Shown: piece by piece, positions 7,593 to 17,788 of the stretch
Position numbering within the stretch: position 1 is the first letter of the stretch
How the letters are laid out: every line of letters begins with the position of its first letter
NCBI GenBank assembly: GCA_913048465.1
Contig: CAJWVO010000001.1
Span: 1-64,000 of the forward strand
Length of the DNA stretch: 64,000 nt
Direction of reading: 5' to 3'
Origin: an uncultured Nitrosomonadales bacterium
GTDB lineage: Bacteria; Pseudomonadota; Gammaproteobacteria; Burkholderiales; Methylophilaceae
Program-made: the position numbers and the translations under genes
Notes under the pieces: generated by a model
What the model was told of the DNA's origin: nothing
The model's input: only the letters and a program-made list of their open reading frames with translations
The model's database searches: none

Positions 7593-8934
7593 TATCTAAA
7601 AAACCAATAATTTTAGTTTGCACCCCCTCAAAACTTCCGTTACTTAGAAAAACAATATGGTCATAATCAAAAATAATTTTTTTTAGTTTTTCAATAAATA
7701 CTGAAGCGTCTTCATCGATGAATATTTTTGAGTCTAAGTCTGCCAGGTATTTTTCTGGGTCCCATAACAAATCTTTTGAAAAAAGCATAAATGCTGGAAT
7801 ATTTCTTAAAATATTTCTTAACTCTTCTTTTAAATCTCCTCTTTTCATAGTGTTTGATCTTGGATCAATCACAAACAGGGTTTTATCTTTTGGAAAATTA
7901 TTGCTGAATGTTTTCGCTATAAAATGTATGGCTGTTGGATGATGAGCAAAATCATCATAGATTGTAAGATTATTTTTCTTATAAATTATTTCCAAACGTC
8001 GCTTGGTATTTTTAAATGACGACAAAGATCTTAATGCATTTTCTTCTGAGACTCCAACATGCCTTACTCCCAAAATAGCTGCCATGGCATTTAACTCGTT
8101 ATGCTCCCCTATCAAATCCCAATTAAGCTTGCCTATTTTTTTTTCTTTATAAAATAATAATTTCTCTTCATCGATCTGTTCAATATGCCAAGACCCTGAA
8201 GAATTAAATTCTTCTATCTCAGACCAGATTCCCATATCTACTGTTTCTTTTGTATTTTTATCCTGTTGATTAATTATGATTTTTCCTTGTCGGGGAACGG
8301 TTCTAATCAAATGATGAAAGTGTCTTTTTATGAGGGTAATGTCGTCAAATATATCGGCGTGATCAAATTCAATATTATTAATTACCAAAGTCTTTGGATG
8401 ATAATGGATAAATTTTGAGCGTTTATCAAAAAATGCTGTGTCATATTCATCAGCCTCGATGACAAAAAATGGTGAATCCGATTGTGACAAGGAGCTACTC
8501 GATGAAAAGTTTCCAGGGATCCCTCCGATAAGGTAACCGCAATCAATATCGTTTTCTCTTAAGATCCAATTAATCATTGATGTTGTTGTGGTTTTTCCGT
8601 GAGTCCCAGAGACGGCTATGACCCATTTATCATGCAAGAGGTTTTCATATAACCACTGGGGTCCTGATTGGTACCTTAAATTTTGATTTAAAATTTCTTC
8701 CATCAAAGGATTGCCTCTAGAGACAACATTTCCCACAATGAATAGATCAGGTTTTAAGCTTACTTGGTTCGCATCAAATCCTTGGGTAATCTGAATATCT
8801 TTTGATTCTAAAAAAGTAGACATTGGTGGATAAACATTTTGATCGCACCCAGTAACCGTGTGGCCTAAATCTTTTGCAAGAGAAGCCATGCCTGCCATAA
8901 ATGTACCGCAAATTCCAATCACATGAATATGCAT
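7579..8934 (-). CDS. mpl: UDP-MurNAc:L-Ala-gamma-D-Glu-mDAP ligase
   Basis: Murein recycling ligase that reattaches the tripeptide L-Ala-gamma-D-Glu-mDAP to UDP-MurNAc in the cytoplasm. The 451-residue length matches Mpl. It has the N-terminal nucleotide fold (HVIGICGTFMAGMASLAKDL), the ATP loop GTHGKTTTTSMI (about residue 110) and the Mur ligase centre EADEYDTAFFDKRSKF. It also has IYDDFAHHPTAI, typical of the Mpl/MurC group. It lies between metH and tonB on one strand. MltA further along would supply recycled murein products. Confidence 0.96.
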   Translation of the reverse strand: MHIHVIGICGTFMAGMASLAKDLGHTVTGCDQNVYPPMSTFLESKDIQITQGFDANQVSLKPDLFIVGNVVSRGNPLMEEILNQNLRYQSGPQWLYENLLHDKWVIAVSGTHGKTTTTSMINWILRENDIDCGYLIGGIPGNFSSSSSLSQSDSPFFVIEADEYDTAFFDKRSKFIHYHPKTLVINNIEFDHADIFDDITLIKRHFHHLIRTVPRQGKIIINQQDKNTKETVDMGIWSEIEEFNSSGSWHIEQIDEEKLLFYKEKKIGKLNWDLIGEHNELNAMAAILGVRHVGVSEENALRSLSSFKNTKRRLEIIYKKNNLTIYDDFAHHPTAIHFIAKTFSNNFPKDKTLFVIDPRSNTMKRGDLKEELRNILRNIPAFMLFSKDLLWDPEKYLADLDSKIFIDEDASVFIEKLKKIIFDYDHIVFLSNGSFEGVQTKIIGFLDNESS

Positions 8935-8939
8935 AAAGA

Positions 8940-11900
8940 CTACTTTATATTAGAAGATAGCAACCGTCGAGCATTATCCACATCCATTGAGGATCGATTG
9001 GCAAAGTCAATTAATTGATCTTCATCAATCTTATCTACACTAAAGTAGGTAGATTCTGGATGGGCAAAATAAAATCCTGAGACAGAGGAGGCTGGAATCA
9101 TAGCGTAATTTTCAGTCAATGACATCCCTATCTCATCTGTCTTAAGAAACTTAAAGAGTTCCTCTTTCACAGAATGCTCTGGGCACGCAGGATATCCAGG
9201 TGCCGGTCTTATTCCAAGATATTTTTCTTGAATCAGCTCTTCATTGGATAATTTTTCTTTTTGTGCATAACCCCAGAGATCTTGCCTGACTCTTAAATGC
9301 ATATATTCTGCACATGCTTCAGCCAATCGATCCATCAATGCCTTGAACATGATGCCGCTGTAATCATCTTTATTTTTTTCATATTGATTAAGATAAAATT
9401 CACCGCCATCCCCAGCCGTCACAGCAAACATTCCGATGAAATCATCAATATCAGATTGTTTTGGGGCAATGAAATCGCTTAATGATAAGTTTGACTTGGG
9501 CTTACCACTAATAATTGGTTTTTCTGATTGTTGTCTTAACGCATGAAAGGTAAATTGTAAGTTACCTTGCTCATCTGATATGGCAATATCATCCTCAATC
9601 GCATGTGCCTTACAAAATCCCACTACCGCATGAGCTTTTAATTTTCTGTCATTGATAATTTTCTTCAGCATCGTTTGGGCATCATCAAATAATTGACTTG
9701 CGGTATCACCAACTACCTCATCTTGTAAAATTTGTGGGTATCTTCCAGCCAGATCCCATGTCTTAAAAAATGGAGTCCAGTCTATAAAATCAATCAACTC
9801 ATTTAAATTTATATTTTTAAACACTCGTCTTCCAATAAACTTGGGTTTAATTGGATTGAAATCTAAAGATAATTTATTTTCTCTAGCAGCTTTTAAGCTA
9901 ATGTACTTCACCCCTTTTTTTTGCCCATGAAGTTGTCGGACTTTTTCATAATCTGATTTTAATTTCTCAATATAGTCCACCTTGGTGTCTGGTGATAATA
10001 ATGACTGCATTACAGACACGGATCGAGATGCATCAGCCACATGCACAACCGGTCCTTCGTAATTTGGTGAAATCTTAACAGCTGTATGAGCCCTTGATGT
10101 GGTCGCCCCACCAATTAAAAGTGGCATTTTTACCGATCTAAAATAGGGATCTCTTTGCATCTCACTGGCAACATGAGCCATCTCCTCTAAAGAAGGAGTG
10201 ATTAACCCTGACAACCCTATAATGTCGACATTTTCATCTTTCGCCTTATTTAAAATTTCAGCGCAGGGAACCATAACGCCCATGTTCACCACTTCAAAGT
10301 TATTACATTGGAGTACGACAGAAACAATATTTTTTCCAATGTCGTGGACATCGCCCTTGACGGTTGCAATCAGCATTTTGCCTTTTGGCTTGGATTTTTT
10401 TCCTGTTCTGGCTTCTTCTTCTTCCTTTTCCTTTTCAATAAATGGAATCAGGTGGGCCACCGCCTGTTTCATAACCCTGGCTGACTTAACCACCTGAGGT
10501 AAAAACATTTTTCCTTCAGCAAATAAATCGCCTACTACATTCATGCCATCCATGAGAGGGCCTTCGATCACATTGATAGGACGACCACCGCCCTCCATAA
10601 TCTGTAAGCGAGCTGTTTCTGTGTCTTCTTCGATGTAATTGGTGATGCCATGAATGAGGGCATACTCAATTTTTTTCTCAACAGACACGGGCTGCGTATC
10701 AGAGCCTCGCCACTCATTGGTTTCTTTTTCTTTTTTCTTTCCTTGCAAAGAGCCAGCAATTTCGATCATGCGATCGGTAGCATCCTCACGGCGATTTAGG
10801 ACCACATCCTGAACCACCTCTTTTAATTCTTCCGTCAGATCATCAATCACCCCTATCATGCCCGCATTGACGATACCCATGGTCATTCCGTTCTTTATGG
10901 CATGATTTAAAAATACGGTGTGTATCGCCTCTCTCGCAGCCTCATTCCCTCTAAAACTGAAACTGACGTTGGATACCCCACCAGAAATTTTTGCATGAGG
11001 CAGATTATCTTTTATCCAGTTTGTCGCATTGATAAAGTCAACCGCATAATTGTTGTGCTCCGCAATGCCAGTGGCGATGGCAAAAATATTAGGATCAAAA
11101 ATGATATCTTCCACCGGGAAACCAACCATATTTTTTAATATGTTGTAAGCACGCTCACAAATTTCAATTTTTCTCTCATACGTATCCGCTTGACCTTGTT
11201 CATCAAAAGCCATAACAATCACCGCTGCACCATACTGCATACATAATTTAGCTTGATGAATGAAGCTCTCTTCACCCTCTTTTAATGAGATCGAATTGAC
11301 TATCGGTTTTCCTTGGATGCATTTTAAACCAGCCTCAATAATTGACCATTTTGAAGAATCAATCATAATTGGCACCCTAGAAATATCTGGCTCAGAGGCA
11401 ATCAAATTAAGGAATGTCGTCATCGCCTTCTCGGCATCTAGCATGCCCTCATCCATATTAATATCGATGACCTGAGCTCCATTTTCAACCTGCTGTCTTG
11501 CTACACTGACGGCTTCCTCGTAATTTTCATCAATGATTAACTTGGCAAAAACTCGTGATCCCGTCACATTAGTTCTCTCACCCACGTTCACAAATAAATC
11601 ATCGTCGCCAATAATCATCGGTTCGAGTCCTGATAGGCGCATTTTTTTTGCAATCGTTGGTAATGTTCTTGGCGGGATATCTTTAAGGGATGAAGTAATC
11701 GCAGCAATATGCTCTGGTGTCGTGCCACAGCACCCGCCAGCCACGTTCACAAAACCGCTCTCAGCAAATTCTTTTAATAGGGTGGAGGTATCTTCCGGTT
11801 TTTCGTCAAACCCGGTATCTGACATTGGATTGGGTAATCCCGCATTTGGATAAATGCACACAAAGGTATCGGCAATGTTAGATAATTCTTCGGCATACGG

Positions 11901-12689
11901 TCTCATGAGTGCTGCCCCAAGGGCACAGTTTAATCCGATGGTCAAAGGTTTTGCATGACGAATCGAGTTCCAAAATGCTGTCACCGTCTGGCCTGATAAA
12001 ATCCGACCTGAAGCATCAGTGACCGTCCCAGAAATCATAATCGGAAGAGTCTTACCTAATTGATCAAATGTAGATTGCACTGCAGCAATGGCTGCTTTGC
12101 AATTCAGGGTATCAAACACGGTTTCAATCAGAATAATGTCAGCCCCATTAGATATAAGGACCTCCGCTTGTTCAGCGTAGGAATCAAATAACTGGTCAAA
12201 GGTAATGTTTCTGGCACCCGGGTCATTCACGTCTGGGGATATGGAGGCTGTTTTTGGGGTTGGTCCGATCGCGCCGGCCACAAATCTCGGCTTATCATCG
12301 ATGGAGTATTTCTCTGCCGCTGCCTTCGCTAATTTAACCGACTCAATATTCATCTCTTTCACAAGGCTAGCCATGAAGTAATCTTCTTGGGCCACACTAT
12401 TTGCACCGAAGGTATTGGTTTCAATAATGTCTGCGCCCGCAGCTAAATAATCCTCATGGATTTTTTGAATGACAGCAGGCTGGGTAATGCTGAGGAGTTC
12501 ATTATTCCCTTTTAAGAATAATTCACGCTCACCATCCGGGGCCACAAAAGACTTAAATCGCTCACCCCGGTAATCTTCCTCAACAAATTGGTGTTGTTGG
12601 ATCATCGTACCCATTGCACCGTCCATAAAAAGAATGCGCTTCTTTAATTCAGTCTTTAAAAATTCTTCTGTATTTTTGTATGGGTCCAT
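8940..12689 (-). CDS. metH: Cobalamin-dependent methionine synthase
   Basis: Transfers a methyl group from methyltetrahydrofolate via methylcobalamin to homocysteine. All four modules are present in the 1249 residues. The homocysteine domain (about 1-335) has zinc cysteines in GLNCALGA and [10 protein letters not shown]. The pterin domain starts [13 protein letters not shown] (about 365-630). The B12 cap and Rossmann domain carries the His ligand motif DVHDIGKN (about 775). The AdoMet-reactivation domain has [12 protein letters not shown] near the C-terminus. No cobalamin riboswitch is visible in the 39 bases before the start. The reading frame is intact. Composition is visibly less AT-rich than its neighbours, as expected for a strongly conserved gene. 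Confidence 0.98.
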   Translation of the reverse strand: MDPYKNTEEFLKTELKKRILFMDGAMGTMIQQHQFVEEDYRGERFKSFVAPDGERELFLKGNNELLSITQPAVIQKIHEDYLAAGADIIETNTFGANSVAQEDYFMASLVKEMNIESVKLAKAAAEKYSIDDKPRFVAGAIGPTPKTASISPDVNDPGARNITFDQLFDSYAEQAEVLISNGADIILIETVFDTLNCKAAIAAVQSTFDQLGKTLPIMISGTVTDASGRILSGQTVTAFWNSIRHAKPLTIGLNCALGAALMRPYAEELSNIADTFVCIYPNAGLPNPMSDTGFDEKPEDTSTLLKEFAESGFVNVAGGCCGTTPEHIAAITSSLKDIPPRTLPTIAKKMRLSGLEPMIIGDDDLFVNVGERTNVTGSRVFAKLIIDENYEEAVSVARQQVENGAQVIDINMDEGMLDAEKAMTTFLNLIASEPDISRVPIMIDSSKWSIIEAGLKCIQGKPIVNSISLKEGEESFIHQAKLCMQYGAAVIVMAFDEQGQADTYERKIEICERAYNILKNMVGFPVEDIIFDPNIFAIATGIAEHNNYAVDFINATNWIKDNLPHAKISGGVSNVSFSFRGNEAAREAIHTVFLNHAIKNGMTMGIVNAGMIGVIDDLTEELKEVVQDVVLNRREDATDRMIEIAGSLQGKKKEKETNEWRGSDTQPVSVEKKIEYALIHGITNYIEEDTETARLQIMEGGGRPINVIEGPLMDGMNVVGDLFAEGKMFLPQVVKSARVMKQAVAHLIPFIEKEKEEEEARTGKKSKPKGKMLIATVKGDVHDIGKNIVSVVLQCNNFEVVNMGVMVPCAEILNKAKDENVDIIGLSGLITPSLEEMAHVASEMQRDPYFRSVKMPLLIGGATTSRAHTAVKISPNYEGPVVHVADASRSVSVMQSLLSPDTKVDYIEKLKSDYEKVRQLHGQKKGVKYISLKAARENKLSLDFNPIKPKFIGRRVFKNINLNELIDFIDWTPFFKTWDLAGRYPQILQDEVVGDTASQLFDDAQTMLKKIINDRKLKAHAVVGFCKAHAIEDDIAISDEQGNLQFTFHALRQQSEKPIISGKPKSNLSLSDFIAPKQSDIDDFIGMFAVTAGDGGEFYLNQYEKNKDDYSGIMFKALMDRLAEACAEYMHLRVRQDLWGYAQKEKLSNEELIQEKYLGIRPAPGYPACPEHSVKEELFKFLKTDEIGMSLTENYAMIPASSVSGFYFAHPESTYFSVDKIDEDQLIDFANRSSMDVDNARRLLSSNIK

Positions 12690-12728
12690 GGGTCATTAAG
12701 ATATAAATAAATGATTTTCCTTATGAGA

Positions 12729-12962
12729 TTACTTCGACTGTTTAGTTTCATTCTCAGCCAAGGCTTTTTCCATGGCTTCTAACTTTTCACGGGTTTTGCG
12801 GAGCACTTCAGTTTGGACATCAAACTCTTCACGAGAAACAAGCCCTAATTCAGTGCACTTGTTCTTAATTAGTGCATTAATATTGTTTTCTATGTCCTCT
12901 ATTGGTGAATTTTCTAATAACTCACGAATTTTGTCAGAAATATTTTGAAACTTGTCTTTCAT
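12729..12962 (-). CDS. ubiK: Ubiquinone biosynthesis accessory factor UbiK (BMFP/YqiC family)
   Basis: A small 77-residue protein predicted to be mostly helical, with an N-terminal amphipathic helix and a C-terminal coiled coil ending in charged residues. The tract LVSREEFDVQTEVLRKTREKLEAME is the family signature. In E. coli and Salmonella UbiK binds UbiJ and assists aerobic ubiquinone synthesis at the membrane. It lies upstream of metH on the same strand and diverges from the sigma-54 porin operon. Confidence 0.87.
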   Translation of the reverse strand: MKDKFQNISDKIRELLENSPIEDIENNINALIKNKCTELGLVSREEFDVQTEVLRKTREKLEAMEKALAENETKQSK

Positions 12963-13080
12963 TTGATTATCATATCGGTGTAAATCGTTGATTCTAACAG
13001 AGTTTTCTGATTTACATAAGGCAGAAAATTAACATTGTTATTCCCCAATAATAAATTAATTCATGCTTTGGAATTTAAGT

Positions 13081-13096
13081 TGGCACGGAAATTGCA
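13081..13096 (+). promoter_or_regulatory. Sigma-54 (RpoN) promoter for porin-glnK-amtB
   Basis: The sequence TGGCACG-GAAA-TTGCA matches the sigma-54 consensus TGGCACG-N4-TTGCW with exact -24/-12 spacing. Transcription would begin about 12 bases downstream (near 13107), leaving a leader of roughly 70 bases before the preferred porin start. It precedes glnK-amtB, classic NtrC/RpoN targets. I see no convincing paired NtrC site (TGCAC..GGTGCA type) upstream. Confidence 0.88.
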
Positions 13097-13175
13097 TTAA
13101 CTATTACGTATGTTTATGTTTTTTTCGGATCACTTAAACATTTTACAAATCTATAAAATCTTAGGAGAGTATTTT

Positions 13176-13967
13176 ATGAAAACTTTAAAACTTGCGTTGG
13201 CGGCTGCCTTAATTACGCCAACGATGAGTGTTTTTGCGGAGGAGGCAGAATCAGACCATAGCGTGTCCTACAATATGGCTTTGCATTCTGAATATATTTT
13301 CCGTGGTTACACTCAAACGCATAACGACCCTGCTTTATCGGGTGGTATCGATTATGAACACTCAAGCGGCCTATATTTAGGTTTATGGGCATCAAACGTC
13401 TCTTGGATTCGTGATGCTGGTGCTTCTAACAGTGGACATTCACTAGAGATTGACGTTTACGGTGGATATGCTGGTGAATTTGGTGACACAGGCATTGGTT
13501 ACGATGTTGGTTTCCTTCAGTACTGGTATCCAGGCGACATGAAAGCTTCTTTTGCTGCAGCAAATACTTTAGAACTTTATGCTGGTTTAAGTTACGGCGA
13601 TTTAAGTGCTACATATTATGAAGTTGTATCCGAAGATGCTTGGACTTGGGGTAAAGCTCAAGGTGCTGGTGATAGTGCAAAGGGTACATGGTATTTATCA
13701 GTCGATTATGATCATGATGTAGGCCAATACCTAGGTATTGATGGCTTAACTGCTAGCTTACATTATGGTCGTCAAGAGTTTGAAGGATCAGCTAACAGTC
13801 CTTATGACTATTCAGATTATCTAGTTGGACTTGATAAAGAGGTTATGGGCTTGAATGTTGGTTATAACTTTACAACTACTAATCAATCGAAAACCACTTG
13901 GGGCAAGGTTGATGGTAAATATCTTGGTGAAACAAGACACGTATTTTACGTAGCTAAAGAATTTTAA
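13176..13967 (+). CDS. TorF family putative porin (TIGR02001-like)
   Basis: A 263-residue outer-membrane beta-barrel candidate. A signal peptide (MKTLKLALAAALITPTMSVFAEE) is followed by alternating aromatic strands such as YNMALHSEYIFRGYTQT and LYLGLWASNVSW. It ends with a terminal aromatic FYVAKEF, the usual Bam signal. The ORF track starts at 13110. ATG 13176 is preferred because it has TTAGGAGAG upstream and begins exactly at the signal peptide. This family is typically found directly before glnK-amtB in betaproteobacteria, as here. A role in uptake of small nitrogen compounds across the outer membrane is inference. Confidence 0.85.
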   Translation: MKTLKLALAAALITPTMSVFAEEAESDHSVSYNMALHSEYIFRGYTQTHNDPALSGGIDYEHSSGLYLGLWASNVSWIRDAGASNSGHSLEIDVYGGYAGEFGDTGIGYDVGFLQYWYPGDMKASFAAANTLELYAGLSYGDLSATYYEVVSEDAWTWGKAQGAGDSAKGTWYLSVDYDHDVGQYLGIDGLTASLHYGRQEFEGSANSPYDYSDYLVGLDKEVMGLNVGYNFTTTNQSKTTWGKVDGKYLGETRHVFYVAKEF

Positions 13968-13971
13968 TTAA

Positions 13972-14340
<369 letters not shown>

Positions 14341-14350
14341 GGAGATCAGT

Positions 14351-15754
14351 ATGAAAAAATTATTATCCAAATTAGGATTAGTAAGTCTCATCAGTCTTTT
14401 TTTAATGGGCTTTACTAATATCAGTTTCGCTGACACTAGTGTGTTCAGTGACAATTCATATCTGGTGGCAGAGATGGAAGAGATGCCAGCAGGAGATGAA
14501 GCCATGGCTTCGGAAGAAGCAGCAGAAGAAGCAACGATTGATACCGGAGATACAGCCTGGATGATCGTAGCTACCATCCTTGTCATCGTGATGGCGATTC
14601 CTGGCTTAGCCTTGTTCTACGGTGGTCTAGTCAGAGCCAAAAACATGTTGTCTGTGTTGATGCAGGTATTTGTAACATTCTCACTTATGTCAGTTTTATG
14701 GGTGTTCTACGGTTACAGCTTAGCCTTCAGCGACGGTGGTGCATGGAATGATTACATTGGAGGTCTTAGTGCCGCGTTTTTAAGTGGTATTACAGAAGAC
14801 TCAGTTTCAGATACGATTCCTGAATTTGTGTTTGTGACTTTCCAATTAACATTTGCTGCATTAACACCGGCACTGATTGTTGGTGCATTTGCTGAGCGTA
14901 TTAAGTTTTCAGCAATACTTTTATTTATGCCATTGTGGTTAACATTTGTATATTTACCAATCTGTCATATGGTCTGGGGCGGTGGTCTTATCGACTCATG
15001 GGGCGCGGTTGACTTTGCAGGTGGTACAGTAGTTCACATTAACGCAGGTATTGCTGCATTAGTCGGTTCTATCATACTTGGTAAACGAATTGGTCTTGGC
15101 AAAACAGCCATGGCACCCCATAACTTACCTATGACGATGATCGGTGCATCTTTACTATGGGCTGGTTGGTTCGGTTTCAACGTGGGTAGTGAATTAGCTG
15201 CGGATGGAACAGCTGGCTTAGTGATGATTAACACACAAGCTGCTACTGCTGCTGCTGTACTTGGCTGGTTAGCAATCGAATGGGCTGCAAAAGGTAAACC
15301 ATCCATGCTTGGTGGTGCGTCTGGTGCAATTGCTGGACTGGTTGCGATTACCCCTGCTTGTGCAGTGGTTGGTCCAATCGGCGCAATCCTTCTCGGCTTT
15401 ATTGCAAGTATTGTGGCTTTCTGGGCATGTAGCTCACTTAAAAATGCTCTTGGTTATGATGACTCTTTGGATGTCTTCGGTATCCACGGTGTCGCAGGTA
15501 TCATCGGCGCGATTGGTTTAGCAGTCTTAATGGCTCCACAGTTTGGTGGTGTTGGTTATGACGACGGTGTGACTATGGCTACACAACTTTGGTCACAAAC
15601 TAAATCAGTCATATTCACCATTTTATGGTGTGGTGTGATCAGCTTCATTCTATTCAAAATCGTTGACGCAGTTATCGGTCTTCGTGTGTCTGAAGAAGAT
15701 GAAGTGTCTGGTCTAGATACATCATCACATGGTGAGACAGCTTACCGCAACTAA
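14351..15754 (+). CDS. amtB: Ammonium transporter
   Basis: Trimeric inner-membrane ammonium channel. The protein has a signal peptide (MKKLLSKLGLVSLISLFLMGF), an acidic periplasmic linker, and eleven membrane helices beginning near TAWMIVATILVIVMAIPGLALFYGG. Conserved pore regions FVFVTFQLTFAALTPALIVGAFAER, HMVWGGG and DVFGIHGVAG (twin-His type) are present. The ORF track start at 14315 overlaps glnK. ATG 14351 is preferred, with AAGGAGATC directly upstream. It is the last gene of the porin-glnK-amtB operon and is closed by a strong terminator. The acidic Ala/Glu-rich segment between signal peptide and first helix is longer than in E. coli AmtB. Confidence 0.97.
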   Translation: MKKLLSKLGLVSLISLFLMGFTNISFADTSVFSDNSYLVAEMEEMPAGDEAMASEEAAEEATIDTGDTAWMIVATILVIVMAIPGLALFYGGLVRAKNMLSVLMQVFVTFSLMSVLWVFYGYSLAFSDGGAWNDYIGGLSAAFLSGITEDSVSDTIPEFVFVTFQLTFAALTPALIVGAFAERIKFSAILLFMPLWLTFVYLPICHMVWGGGLIDSWGAVDFAGGTVVHINAGIAALVGSIILGKRIGLGKTAMAPHNLPMTMIGASLLWAGWFGFNVGSELAADGTAGLVMINTQAATAAAVLGWLAIEWAAKGKPSMLGGASGAIAGLVAITPACAVVGPIGAILLGFIASIVAFWACSSLKNALGYDDSLDVFGIHGVAGIIGAIGLAVLMAPQFGGVGYDDGVTMATQLWSQTKSVIFTILWCGVISFILFKIVDAVIGLRVSEEDEVSGLDTSSHGETAYRN

Positions 15755-15791
15755 GATACCTCTCCTCTCTTCAAGATATCTTAGTGATCCT

Positions 15792-15821
15792 AAAAGGGTG
15801 CATGTAAATGCACCCTTTTTT
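15792..15821 (+). terminator. Rho-independent terminator after amtB
   Basis: Perfect 8-bp stem GGGTGCAT / ATGCACCC around a GTAA loop (15796-15815), flanked by AAAA on the left and TTTTTT on the right. It ends the porin-glnK-amtB operon. The A-run means it could also work on the opposite strand, although no gene converges here. Confidence 0.93.
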
Positions 15822-15877
15822 ATTCATAAGACTTAATCTTTCAGTATAATTCGCATAAGCAATAAAAAAATTAATTT

Positions 15878-17788
15878 ATGTTTCCTAAGTTATCAAGCAA
15901 TCCCTACCATCCATTTTTAAAGGCTTATCTTTTTGGTTTAATTTTTTTTAGCCTTTCTAGGTTGGGATTAATCTTTTGGCAGTTGGATGCAGTTGATGCA
16001 ACCGATAAATTTTTAAATATTATCGTACAAGGTGTTCGAGTAGACCTTATCCAGCTGGGATTAATGTTATTAATTCCCTTATTAATTTTTCCACTCAGTT
16101 TCATTAATGGTCAAACAAAAAATATTTTCTTTGCATTTTTAAGATTTTGGATCATTGTCAGTTTTATTATTTTATTCTTTATCGAAGCATGCTCAATCAC
16201 ATTCATCAATGAATACAATACAAGACCTAATGTCCAATTTCTTGAGTACTTAAAATATCCCAGAGAAGTCTTTGAAATGTTATTTAAGGGATTTACCATG
16301 GATGTAATTTTAGTGGTTGGATCTATGTTACTTGTCTCGAAATTTATTATTCTTGCATTCCGAAAACAAAATCAGATTGAGACTAAATTCATTCACCTTG
16401 TGATTTGGCCAATCATCCTCGTCTTAATGTTGATCAGCATTAGGTCTAGTTTTGGTCACCGTCCTGCCAACCCAGCAATCTTTGCTATCACAGACAATGC
16501 CATGGTGAATTCTCTTATTCTTAATTCCCCATACTCTGTATTTTACGCTGCTTATAGTATGAGGCATGAAACTTCGGTCTCAAAAGTGTATGGAAAGATG
16601 GATATTGATAAAATTTATTCTCTGACTGATCAACATGGCCCGGCTGAATACCCAACCCAAAAATTGTTAACGCCAAGCTATCAAGGTAAGAAAAAAAATA
16701 TTGTTATCCTCCTTCAAGAAAGTTTGGGTGCCACTTTTGTAGAGTCCCTGGGTGGAGCACCCGTTACTCCAAATTTAGAAAAATTAAAAAGTGAGGGCAT
16801 TTGGTTTTCCCAACTGTATGCCACAGGGACAAGATCAGTACGTGGTATTGAGGCCATCGTCTCGGGATTTCCACCTACACCTGCGCAAAGTACAGTGAAG
16901 CTGCCATTATCTCAATCTAATTTTTTTACCCTGGCCTCTTTGTTAAATGAGAAAAATTATGAGACAAGTTTTATTTATGGTGGAGAAGCTCATTTTGACA
17001 ATATGCGCAATTTTTTTACTGGGAATGGTTTTAAAAAAATAATTGAACAAAAAGATTTTACTAACCCAATTTTTAAAGGGAGCTGGGGTGCGTCAGATCA
17101 GGATCTATATCAAAAGGCACATGAAGAATTCTTAGAACGTCATAATCAAAACCAACCCTTCTTCAGCTTAGTCTTTACCTCGTCCAATCATGCCCCGTTT
17201 GAATTTCCAGAGGGTGTAATTGATCTATACGAGCAACCACAAGCCACAGAAAAAAATGCTGTGAAATATGCAGATTATGCTCTAGGTGAGTTTATAGAAA
17301 AAGCAAAACAGAGTGATTACTGGGAAAACACTATTTTCTTGGTTGTTGCAGATCATGATATCCGCGTCCGCGGAGATTTTTTAATTCCAATTAAAAATTT
17401 TCATATACCTGGCTTAATCATAGGGGGTGGTATTGATCCCAAAGTCATTAACTCGATTACTAGCCAAATTGATTTACCAGTGACTATGCTTTCATTGGCA
17501 GGCATTCATGCCAAACATCCTATGATTGGACAAGACATGAGCGCTATTGATAAGTCCTATAATGGCCGAGCGGTTATGCAGTACTACGAAAACTTTGCTT
17601 GGATGGAGCAAGACGAACTCTTTATTTTACAACCTAACCAAGAAATTTTTTACGGAAAGTATGACTTAATAAATAATAAAATTATCCCAAGCGATAAAAA
17701 TAATATTATCTATGACAAACAGTTAGCACATGCCCTGCTGCCAAGTATTTTATATAGTCAAAAACTTTATAGATTGCCTCCACAATGA
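15878..17788 (+). CDS. LTA synthase family sulfatase-fold phosphotransferase
   Basis: A 636-residue membrane enzyme with about five N-terminal membrane helices (to about residue 190) and a periplasmic alkaline-phosphatase-fold domain. Active-site signatures are IVILLQESLGATF, the nucleophile region ATGTRSVRGIEA, WGASDQDLY, SSNHAPFEFP and VADHDIRVRG. In Gram-negatives such proteins transfer phosphoglycerol or phosphoethanolamine to glycans such as OPG or LPS. The exact donor and acceptor cannot be read from sequence. It overlaps the next gene by four bases (ATGA), so the two likely act on the same surface glycan. Confidence 0.85.
   Translation: MFPKLSSNPYHPFLKAYLFGLIFFSLSRLGLIFWQLDAVDATDKFLNIIVQGVRVDLIQLGLMLLIPLLIFPLSFINGQTKNIFFAFLRFWIIVSFIILFFIEACSITFINEYNTRPNVQFLEYLKYPREVFEMLFKGFTMDVILVVGSMLLVSKFIILAFRKQNQIETKFIHLVIWPIILVLMLISIRSSFGHRPANPAIFAITDNAMVNSLILNSPYSVFYAAYSMRHETSVSKVYGKMDIDKIYSLTDQHGPAEYPTQKLLTPSYQGKKKNIVILLQESLGATFVESLGGAPVTPNLEKLKSEGIWFSQLYATGTRSVRGIEAIVSGFPPTPAQSTVKLPLSQSNFFTLASLLNEKNYETSFIYGGEAHFDNMRNFFTGNGFKKIIEQKDFTNPIFKGSWGASDQDLYQKAHEEFLERHNQNQPFFSLVFTSSNHAPFEFPEGVIDLYEQPQATEKNAVKYADYALGEFIEKAKQSDYWENTIFLVVADHDIRVRGDFLIPIKNFHIPGLIIGGGIDPKVINSITSQIDLPVTMLSLAGIHAKHPMIGQDMSAIDKSYNGRAVMQYYENFAWMEQDELFILQPNQEIFYGKYDLINNKIIPSDKNNIIYDKQLAHALLPSILYSQKLYRLPPQ

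Noticed and set aside
9297-11853. Five plus-strand ORFs and one minus-strand ORF of 60-106 codons within metH
   Set aside because: They lie entirely inside the intact metH frame, lack Shine-Dalgarno sites and show no family resemblance; shadows.
8940-12689. metH looks less AT-rich than its neighbours, a possible sign of horizontal transfer
   Set aside because: amtB, gltB and hemL show the same trend; strongly conserved, well-expressed genes explain it without transfer, and there are no mobile-element traces.
12690-12728. Cobalamin riboswitch before metH
   Set aside because: The gap is only 39 bases and no B12-box is present.
12963-13080. NtrC enhancer sites upstream of the sigma-54 promoter
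   Set aside because: No convincing TGCAC-N-GGTGCA pair was found by eye; not claimed.
15751-15784. CTAAGATA / TATCTTAG inverted repeat just after amtB
   Set aside because: Eight-base arms with an 18-base spacer next to a much stronger terminator; could be chance in AT-rich DNA.
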